Below are positions 56,473 to 64,000 of a stretch of 64,000 nt of DNA, piece by piece. The notes below the pieces were generated by a model. It did not search any database. It saw only the letters and a program-made list of their open reading frames with translations, and had not been told where the DNA came from. The DNA lies in contig KK106984.1 of the NCBI GenBank assembly GCA_000611775.1, forward strand, positions 1,956,580 through 2,020,579, read 5' to 3'. How positions within the stretch are numbered: position 1 is the stretch's first letter; each line of letters opens with the position of its first letter. The stretch comes from Umbilicaria muhlenbergii. Taxonomy: Eukaryota; Ascomycota; Lecanoromycetes; Umbilicariales; Umbilicariaceae. Both the position numbers and the translations under genes were made by a program.

Positions 56473-59013
56473 TCCGTGGTGTGCGCGACGAAGATCCGGT
56501 CGAGGTGATGAGAGCACTTTCGAGATCCAGAGTATTATCGCACCCAGAGACGTCGAGCAGATGGGGGCGGAATTGTGTCTTATACGAATGGTGGCAGATG
56601 GATGCAGGCCAGACCTCGGCCCAATTGGAGGGCGTCGTGGGGTCAGGTACCGCTTGGCACGCGTGGGGTGGAGTAATCGCGCAGATCTCACTATTCCGAG
56701 TAAGGTAAAGGGAAGATTCCTCCACGCCTCACCGCCTCGATACTCGACAAGGCATGGTGAGGAACATGAAGAGCACAGTTCCTAGAGATTCTCTGCTTCA
56801 TATTTTGTATCCTTGATATCTATCCGAACCACACTCGGGTAATAGGTTATTGCTTAGGAGAGCGTGGACCTTTTTGGTCAAGAATTGCCACTTGCGGTAT
56901 TCGTGGGACGAATAACAGGCGCGCGTCTAGGAAGCTTAGCGGCTTATCCAAATCTGGTTAGTCGATATGAACAGCCGCTCTCCAGCACGCCGGTACGCGT
57001 GGGAGTAAGATCGTCTTCGAAAGATTCTAGCCTCAAACGTCTTCTCGGGGTCTAGTTTAGGATCTCCTTGGCCAGTCAATGATCGAGAGAGATTTTAGGA
57101 AGTATTCAACCCAAAGATGTCAGGTGGATCAAGAACATCTACACTCACTCCAAGGAGTCTCATACATCGCTTTTGGCCGTTGAGGAGTCGACGAGTTCCA
57201 CCGACAGAGGGCTGCCACTTACTTTGACAGCGCGCGTGCCATTCCACTCAGCGTTGTCCACGTAGACGGTGTCTGCAGAGTATTCGCCCCTCAGACTGAT
57301 GTCGCTGCAGCACCGAAGGATTCTCGCTTATGGGGGGTCGCACCAATTAAATGGCCCTCAGGCAGTCGGAAGGAGGTCATTGACAAAACGCGTCTTATGA
57401 CAGCCAACGTTGTTGTTCCTTCGAACACACCTGAAGGATCAACTGGAGCAGTTGCGTGTATTGATGCCCAATGTTGCATCGGGTATAACCGTGGTATAGC
57501 CGTGTGAGAGCGGTCCCTTGACTCTCCACCATCTCGGTCGTCGCCGAGGCATTGGATCCATTTCCTCGCAGTGATTCGCAGGGAGTGGATCCTTGGTTGA
57601 GGCTCAGCGAAGGCGAAGGCTGAGGCTGTCAATGAAATTAAGCGGCAGCCGATGGAACGGGTGGAAGGCCGGCTAAGACTCGAGCGCAGCGTGGCCAGCT
57701 GCATGCCGAGTGACGTAAGACGCGCTATTAGCAATCGGGGTGCTTGGCATGTGACCATCTCCGACCGGGACGCCTGTTTCGCCGTGGCAGATGGACGCTT
57801 TGTGGACAAGTCCGGAACATTCACTCTCGGGTGTGAGCCCGCAGAGCAGGCCTCGTATTCTTCCGGAGGATGGGCTTTGAAGAAGAGAAATAACGGCCAA
57901 TTCCAGCCAGGTCGTCGTGTTCCGCTGTACTTTGCGCGAGGGCCCTCAGGCTTCACCGTCAAGATCGACCCCGGCCTCGCCCTTAAGCCCGGGCATGCCA
58001 AGCCCGGTGCCAGCGAATCAGGTCGCAGACACTTATCAGCAGCGGGCGTGTTGCGACTGAAGATCAAACCACCATGACGGCGGGCCACCTTCATTCTGCT
58101 CCAACTGCCGTCCCTCTGCCAGGGATGGGCCAGGACGCGGACGGAAGGGGCAAGAGGGACGACGCCTGTCGCATACCAGTCGCAGGATCATTAAAGGCTG
58201 TCCAGCATGATATCTCCAGAATCCCACGGTAACAATAATACGGGACTCACAGAATCACGAGTTAGCTCATGCGACAACTTACCCAAAGCATCCTAAATGC
58301 TATCGATTCCGAGGATAAGCGTCCAACTGTCAGTGGGCCCTCGGCCCACCCGGGCCTTGCCCAAGCCCAAACCATAAGTTCAGGACGTCGAGGTCAATTC
58401 TTCCCCCAAATTGTGGGAACAGGAGGCTCGAGTCTTGCTTCTTCCCGTTATTCCCATTCCTGCTCCACCTTTTACTGGCACATACCTCTACACATATACG
58501 TACATAACATACCCTCATCTCCCCTACCTCCTACCTCCTACCTCCTACCTTCAGCAGATGCAGCCACCGTTCCTGCCCTGCTTGTTGTGACCTGTCATTC
58601 GCCGTCTTGAATCCTCTGCCTCCCCAACAAGCCGTGTCGCATCACTGCTGGACGCCATCGGCGGTTGCAATCCTCGACTTACCTACGGTTGCACCCGAAA
58701 ATCTGGGGGTTTTCTCACCGCGTTCGGCGCCCTCTCCTCGACTTGTTGATTTACATACTCCTCACCCCGGTACTCCCTGGAACTTGTCCCAATCCGTGGC
58801 AACCACTATCGCCAAAAGCGTTGAATCTGCAGTTCAACCGCTGTCTGTGTCACCACATCCGCAGATACACCTCATACGCTTATCACATGCCTCACACACC
58901 TACGAAGAAACCCCTTACCTGCGCTTGACAGCTACATACTCTTATACAGTATAAATTTTGGACACCCGGAAGCAACATTACTCCCTCGACGAATCGCACT
59001 TTTACCATTAAGC
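56473..59013. other. Intergenic 2.5 kb, no secure gene
   Basis: A plus-strand frame about 57185-57510 reads like protein but has no recognised family or start. Opposite overlapping frames at 57291-58094 (minus) and 57652-58077 (plus) have no domain. (CTACCTC)x4 lies near 58522-58549, within the probable leader of the FYVE gene. Confidence 0.4.
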
Positions 59014-59826
59014 ATGGCCACCAGCATCCCTACTACGCAGATGTATACCACTCCGCCGGGATCCCAGACCCAGCTCTATGGCGCTCAGCAGCCCTCACCA
59101 AGCAACTCCTCCTCCGGAACACCCACGGCTGCCTCGCCGACCTCACCACAGAATTCTACCTTGTATCCCGACCTCCCTTTACACACGAAACAGCTACGAC
59201 CACTGAAGTCCCCAATGTATGTCCCAGCAGTCCTTCGACCCACCGAAAGACCTCCTCGGCAGACCCTTACTCCTCCCCGAAGCGTGCACGGTAGCTTGGA
59301 AAGTTTGGACGGCATCGCGCAGACACTCAGTCGACGGTCAACTGGAGACGGCAAGAGCCACGAGGGCTCTGATGACGTCGCGGACGACGACATGGTTGAG
59401 GACATGAATCTCCCTGAAGTGACAGGACCGCCTACGAAAGAGCACTGGAAGCCCGACGCGGACGCCGTAATCTGCGACGCTCCGATCTGCCAAAAGTCCT
59501 TTAGTCTTTTCGAGCGTCGTCACCACTGCCGCCGTTGCGGTTACGTGTTCTGCAACAGCCATTCGCACTTCATGATCCCTCTCGATCAAGACGCAGAGTT
59601 CCACCCAGACGGGGCACCATCACGAGCTTGCAAGCACTGCTGGAACCTGTATTGCAGCTGGGAGGCAGCCAGGCGCTCTCGAAGCAACAGCACGAGTTCC
59701 GGAGCGACGACTACACCGGTGACGCCGATGATGGGAAGTGCCAAGGGGGCCACTTTAAACCCGGAAGCAACGAAAGCTACTATGAGCACCAGCGTCCCGC
59801 GAGACTGGAATTGGAGCACCTTCTGA
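59014..59826 (+). CDS. FYVE-type zinc-finger protein
   Basis: Single exon, 270 aa. FYVE domains bind phosphatidylinositol 3-phosphate on endosomes and vacuoles. The finger spans about 144-211: WKPD at 145-148 (WxxD motif), C154 and C159, then ERRHHCRRC at 167-175 (the R(R/K)HHCR lipid-binding motif), C180, and the last pair C206/C209. The first Cys pair is spaced x4 instead of the usual x2. The N-terminal 140 residues are Ser/Pro/Thr-rich and disordered, with an acidic patch just before the finger; the C-terminus is Ser/Thr-rich. No kinase, ubiquitin-ligase or Rab-binding domain is seen, so it may be an adaptor. Confidence 0.88.
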   Translation: MATSIPTTQMYTTPPGSQTQLYGAQQPSPSNSSSGTPTAASPTSPQNSTLYPDLPLHTKQLRPLKSPMYVPAVLRPTERPPRQTLTPPRSVHGSLESLDGIAQTLSRRSTGDGKSHEGSDDVADDDMVEDMNLPEVTGPPTKEHWKPDADAVICDAPICQKSFSLFERRHHCRRCGYVFCNSHSHFMIPLDQDAEFHPDGAPSRACKHCWNLYCSWEAARRSRSNSTSSGATTTPVTPMMGSAKGATLNPEATKATMSTSVPRDWNWSTF

Positions 59827-61062
59827 GCAATGCCCATCTCCGACCGAAGCATGCTTCCGACCCCATGGGGAACCTAGTCACGTCATACCGGGTGCTATGA
59901 CAGTTGTCGGATCGGCTCCATCTGATCGGGTGGTCCTGACGGATCAAACCACCGCGGGCAGTAAACCAGATTCTTTAAGCGAGTGCTGAGCCAACTACAA
60001 GAGGATTAAAATTCGGACTGGCCTCCGGCTTCCAGCTGGCCAATCGCGGCCGCTCCGACACGCTCAGTCCGGACCTTGACTGTTAGCTACGTTCTAGGAC
60101 CTCATATTCTATACAAACTGGGTATTGTGTCCCACAAGCCAGGACCCCGACCCACGGTCCACGAGACCCACCTCAGGCCCCCACCCGAGGCCTGTGCGCT
60201 TATGTCCGGAACCCACCCGGACCAAACTCAATTAGACTGATATACCTACAACGATACTCCGAGACTAATTATAGATTGATACCCCCACCTTTCCTCTCAG
60301 CACTGCTTGCGATGCGGGTGGTTAGGGAAGTTAGAATGAAGCACTGTACTTCCGCTAGATGGGATATTGCTTTCGACCGACGGTTAATGGGGGGGAGATG
60401 GGTTGGGGGGTTGTTTTGCTGCGCTTGATGAGGTGGCTGCGTTGGGGGTGTAGATGAGTTAGAATGAATGATGTTCGTACTGCAGACCAGGTTCGAAAAG
60501 ACCGTCCTGAACAAGTGAACCCCCGTGTACCCATCAATCCCGCTTTCACCATAAGCCAATGCAGTCCCATCAAATGGCAATTCAATCGCGTTCCGGTCAA
60601 TCCAGAACCCAGCCCCCAACGGTAACCATGCCACGCGAGTTGTAAATGTTGCCTTATACTACCTTAGCGCTCTCCAGCTCATCGGCAGTCGGCACTCAGA
60701 CTCGATCTCGTGCAATATCACGACAGTTGAATTGGTGCTTGGATACTGTACGGTTCAATCATCATCGCCACATCTGCTTTGCGTGAACTGTTGCATGCTA
60801 ATCAAGAGCAACGCACACTACGCTGTGACGAAGTTTCTTGGAACTATCGGTTGATACCATGATGTTATGCTTTCGCTGTCAGAAACATCGAAGTCGCTAA
60901 TGGAGGTGCTAGGGCTGGGGTAAGGGCAGCGAGCAGTCAAGTGGTCGAGTTGAGATATACCTTATGTTTATCCAAGGTGTCAATTTAACCGATCCACCAC
61001 TATTCCTTCCAACGGCCATGGGCTATTTTCCGCTTCATAACATTGCTGCGAGGTGCTCAAGA
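59827..61062. other. Intergenic, no secure gene
   Basis: A minus-strand frame 60634-60269 has a protein-like N-terminal half (AWLPLGAGFWIDRNAIELPF) but no family I know, and its second half is low-complexity. Confidence 0.35.
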
Positions 61063-61254
61063 TCAATCTGCAACACCCTCATCCCCTTTGTGTGATGGTC
61101 CTATCCAGGTCGCAGAGGCCCTATGCTGATCATGGGTAATAGTCCCATTCTGCAACTTTGAAACATTATCCCTGACCGTCTTTCTAGTGACATCCTCCTC
61201 CTTCCGCTCATTTTTACCCTCCTTCTCTTCCACCAGTATTCTCACCCTCCTCGC

Positions 61255-62238
61255 TGTTGAATTTAGGCGCTGTCGGCTTACGGCAGCCGCTTATCGGGGT
61301 GATTTCGGGGTGGATTTCAGGGTGGATTTCGGGGTTCAGGCTCCTCAGCCATGGCCTTATAGTTAGGCGATTTCTCCTCTGTTTTAGCAGTCAGTCAGTC
61401 CTTATCNNNNNNNNNNNNNNNNNNNNNNNNNNNNNNNNNNNNNNNNNNNNNNNNNNNNNNNNNNNNNNNNNNNNNNNNNNNNNNNNNNNNNNNNNNNNNN
61501 NNNNNNNNNNNNNNNNNNNNNNNNNNNNNNNNNNNNNNNNNNNNNNNNNNNNNNNNNNNNNNNNNNNNNNNNNNNNNNNNNNNNNNNNNNNNNNNNNNNN
61601 NNNNNNNNNNNNNNNNNNNNNNNNNNNNNNNNNNNNNNNNNNNNNNNNNNNNNNNNNNNNNNNNNNNNNNNNNNNNNNNNNNNNNNNNNNNNNNNNNNNN
61701 NNNNNNNNNNNNNNNNNNNNNNNNNNNNNNNNNNNNNNNNNNNNNNNNNNNNNNNNNNNNNNNNNNNNNNNNNNNNNNNNNNNNNNNNNNNNNNNNNNNN
61801 NNNNNNNNNNNNTACATCCTGAGTTGAAGCCTGCTTCAGAGGCAGCGGCCAAGCAAGCAACAGCGTGGTAAGGGTCATGGTTTTGGTTGTGTTTTTGGTC
61901 TAGGTCTTGGTCGTGGTCTTGGTCGTGGTTTTGGTCGAGGTCTTGGTCGTGGTCTTGGTCGTGGTTTCGGTCGAGAATTTGAGGCTTTTGTGATTGAGAT
62001 TTTGGGCTGTCTGGGGGTTAGAAATTGGGATATAGAAATTGAGGGAGCAGAGGGAGCCTCCAGCGAGAGGGAGTGTTGAATTTAGGCGCTGTCGGCTTAC
62101 GGCAGCCGCTTATCGGGGTGATTTCGGGGTGGATTTCAGGGTGGATTTCGGGGTTCAGGCTCCTCAGCCATGGCCTTATAATTAGGCGATTTCTCCTCTG
62201 TTTTAGCAGTCAGTCAGTCCTTATTGATATTTTCAACA
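61255..62238 (+). mobile_element. Small LTR retroelement (fossil), family undetermined
   Basis: LTR of 165 bp, TGTTGA...TCAACA. Right copy 62074-62238 complete; left copy starts at 61255 and runs into the N gap. Exact 5-bp target duplication CTCGC (61250-61254 and 62239-62243). A purine-rich tract precedes the right LTR, setting plus orientation. The visible interior holds a Gly/Arg/Leu/Phe tandem-repeat frame (about 61875-61980) and no recognised retroelement domain. LTRs differ at one or two positions in the about 150 bp comparable, so it is fairly young. If the gap size is right it is a short, non-autonomous (TRIM-like) element. Confidence 0.8.
61407..61812. other. Assembly gap (406 N)
   Basis: Unknown bases starting within the left LTR, consistent with collapse at a repeated sequence. 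Confidence 1.
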
Positions 62239-62594
62239 CTCGCCAGATCCTCAACATGCTCGTCCCCACTTCCCTCTCCCAGATCTTTCAACGCTTCGTC
62301 CAACATGAACAGATAGTCTTTGTTATCCCCAGCCAAGCCTCTGCTACGAGACATGTTCTGTGCTAAATCATCGGGATCCTGCACCCCGAGGAATTGCGGA
62401 TTGTCAGGAAGACCTATGTAAACCAAGCAATTCTCTATCGGAGGTTGGGAAGAATCAGCTGGTACAAAGGGTGTGTACCGAATGCTGTAGCCGTTCATCT
62501 CACGGATGTCGAGGTGATCTTGCACCTCTTTCGCATGGGCCCCAGGAATACGGTAGGCAGCTCCCCATGTGTGGCGGGAGGGTGGACCTGTGTG

Positions 62595-62959
62595 CTGTGG
62601 GAAGAGAGTAAGTGAAAACTTCGTATCTTGCAGCACTACACCTCACAGCTAAGTGTATATTCATGATAAGGGCTCGTTTTCATCAGGACTGTGTCACAAA
62701 CACTGCATGAAGCCGCGTCCGAATTGTAACCGCACGTTGCACGACAGGAAATACACGCCTTATTTCTACATCGTGCGCAGTACAGTCTCGCTATGCGAAC
62801 CCCTTCGATCGATGATAGTGTGGGGGATCAAGACTCCTTGGCCGAGCTTCTGACCTTTCCCAGAAAGGCTGACAGTGAGTGTATAAGCCGCCCTGCTTTG
62901 CAACCCTTGGGTCTAGTTGGCTCTTGTGACTCTCAACAACAGCGTACCATGACTAACAG
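62595..62959. other. Intergenic, no gene seen
   Basis: Separates the ChaC remnant from the NLR-type gene. No N-terminal ChaC coding sequence found here. Confidence 0.4.
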
Positions 62960-63756
62960 ATGGCAGAGTCGCTCTCACTTGTAGCTAGCATCATAGCTGT
63001 TGCCACTGTTGCTGCACAGATCACTTCCACTCTATCTAAACTTCGGGTAATATGCGAACTCCCCGCCAGGCTTCATGCTTTGAGCAACGAGCTCAACGAT
63101 CTTCAAGTTGTACTCCGTCATGTAGACACACTTGTTGATGATGGCACGGCGCAGCAGAACGAGGAGAAGAAAACAATACTACGGCTGCTTCAACAAGCAA
63201 AGTGGAAGCTTTCAGACCTCAACGTCATCATTCAGCGCCTGACTGTATCCTGTGTCAACAACAGACAATTCGTAGTTCGTGCTGCAACATGGTGGAAGGA
63301 GAAATCTCAGCTGCAAGCCCTTCAGCAAGACCTTCGTGGAATTAAAGTAAGTCTAAACATCCTTTTGGGTGTATCAAACTCGTAAGAGTCTCTACTTTCC
63401 CTCATTTTCGTGGCGAGAATATATATTCTAAAGCCAATGGGCAAAGTCCGTTGACTTGTGCATTATAGAAAAGGCATGATGCGCGTTGAACTAGACCTTC
63501 GCAGAGTTTCTGTAGTGACAACAGAGATGTCCCCGAACCAAGAGGCTCTTCATGATAGTGTTTTACAGAACCTCAATCACTGCCAGGAAAACTTGGTCAG
63601 ACCTTGCAGCAAAATAAAGATCACGTGGACGAACGTCTGAACAGGCTTGAGCAGATGCTGATGGAGCAGTTTTCGCGCGTTCAGACACAGCAAGAATATT
63701 CGGGGGGAAGTAACTTCCCAGAAGTTCCCATTCAGCGACACAAGCAACCTACGTAA
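62960..63756 (+). pseudogene. Fungal NLR/STAND-type N-terminal-domain protein, frame broken
   Basis: Begins MAESLSLVASIIAVATVAAQI, the hydrophobic helix that opens many fungal STAND and ankyrin proteins, followed by helices (SKLRVICELPARLHALSNEL, ILRLLQQAKWKLSDLNVIIQRL, QALQQDLRGIKVSLNILLG). Exon 1 is 62960-63381, the intron 87 nt, and exon 2 starts at 63469 (GMMRVELDLRRVSVVTTEM). Near 63590-63605 the coil moves to another frame: it continues as DHVDERLNRLEQMLMEQFSRV to a stop at 63756, which overlaps a donor-like gtaaga. One missing base, real or an assembly error, explains this. No NTPase or repeat domain lies in the window; the gene may run past its edge. Confidence 0.6.
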
Positions 63757-64000
63757 GAATATCGTGCTGAAGTCAATGAAAGAGAGGGTAAAAGCGGTCA
63801 TTTTATTGAAGGGATTTGCATTCGGATTGCTCTGTACATAATTGTAATCTGTCAGTCACCTTGTCCTTGTACTTGTCATTTAACCCACAAACACGAAACA
63901 CCTGAGTTTGTGGCACGCGTGCTGGGAAGTTATTTCTGGACTACGCTGGGATGCCGCTCATGAGCCGGCGCTGCGATACCGCATTCTGCGTAAGAAAGCA

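Larger units (their letters stand above)
61063..62594 (-). pseudogene. ChaC-type gamma-glutamylcyclotransferase, C-terminal remnant split by an LTR element
   Basis: ChaC/Gcg1 enzymes cleave glutathione to 5-oxoproline and Cys-Gly in the cytosol. The piece 62594-62239 codes the C-terminal half of the fold: TWGAAYRIPGAHAKEVQDHL, DIREMNGYSIRYTPF, CLVYIGLPDNPQFLG, MSRSRGLAGDNKDYLFMLDEAL. It starts after an acceptor-like site (ttcccacag). The N-terminal half with the family's GYGSL substrate loop is not found in the next several hundred bases, so the gene is truncated. An LTR element (61255-62238) interrupts the last codons; the frame on its far side continues to a stop at 61063 with a basic tail. 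Confidence 0.75.

Noticed and set aside
57291-58094. 267-codon minus-strand frame
   Set aside because: No domain, overlaps another open frame on the plus strand, and composition-driven; no start context or family resemblance.
61257-61878. Open frames across the second N gap
   Set aside because: They consist of LTR sequence plus unknown bases.

Overview
The window reads as nuclear DNA of a filamentous ascomycete (Pezizomycotina; a dothideomycete-like fungus is my best guess, class not proven). The signs are short introns of about 45-130 nt with CTAAC-type branch points, fungal-only families (DUF7708/STAND-like protein, long-chain alcohol oxidase, fucose-lectin-like membrane protein, fused MoaA-MoaC), and LTR and TIR transposons. 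Exon models are my own splicing by eye. Two runs of N (22372-22812 and 61407-61812) are assembly gaps.

1-4 kb: four tandem paralogues of a small F-box-like, CxxC-bearing protein, several with an intron just before the start codon; a fifth, broken copy lies at 26.5-26.9 kb. 4.4-5.4 kb: a hypothetical protein. 5.8-8.9 kb: a divergent pair, sphingolipid C4-hydroxylase (SUR2 type) and TCTP. 10.2-11.8 kb: a membrane-anchored fucose-lectin-like protein whose N-terminus has been rewritten by a 25-bp duplication. 11.8-14.8 kb: gene-poor. 14.8-25.3 kb: housekeeping and regulatory genes (glycogen-binding-domain protein, bZIP factor, MoaA-MoaC molybdopterin enzyme, Gtr2/RagC GTPase).

29.0-34.3 kb: a slicer-competent Argonaute and a tetraspanin, both on the minus strand. 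35.1-37.6 kb: a nest of repeats, in which a TIR element with an 8-bp target duplication splits one copy of a 114-bp repeat and itself holds a second TIR element. 37.9-40.1 kb: a DUF7708/STAND-like protein with no recognisable Walker A. 41.5-52.1 kb: a large AAA+ ATPase gene cut in two by a 6.7-kb Ty3/gypsy-type LTR element (fossil, internally decayed, LTRs almost identical).

54.1-56.5 kb: FAO-type long-chain alcohol oxidase. 59.0-59.8 kb: FYVE-finger protein. 61.1-62.6 kb: a ChaC-type gamma-glutamylcyclotransferase remnant with a small LTR element inserted in it. 62.96 kb to the window edge: an NLR/STAND-type N-terminal-domain protein whose frame is broken.

The left half is mostly intact core genes. 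The right half mixes core genes with silencing or immunity-like genes (Argonaute, DUF7708, AAA+, NLR-type) and several insertions, two of which landed inside host coding sequence. The most informative observations are the MoaA GG-stop that overlaps a splice donor, the duplication-made start codon of the lectin gene, the two gene-disrupting LTR insertions with exact target duplications, the TIR insertion inside the 114-bp repeat, and the F-box-like family with shared upstream architecture.
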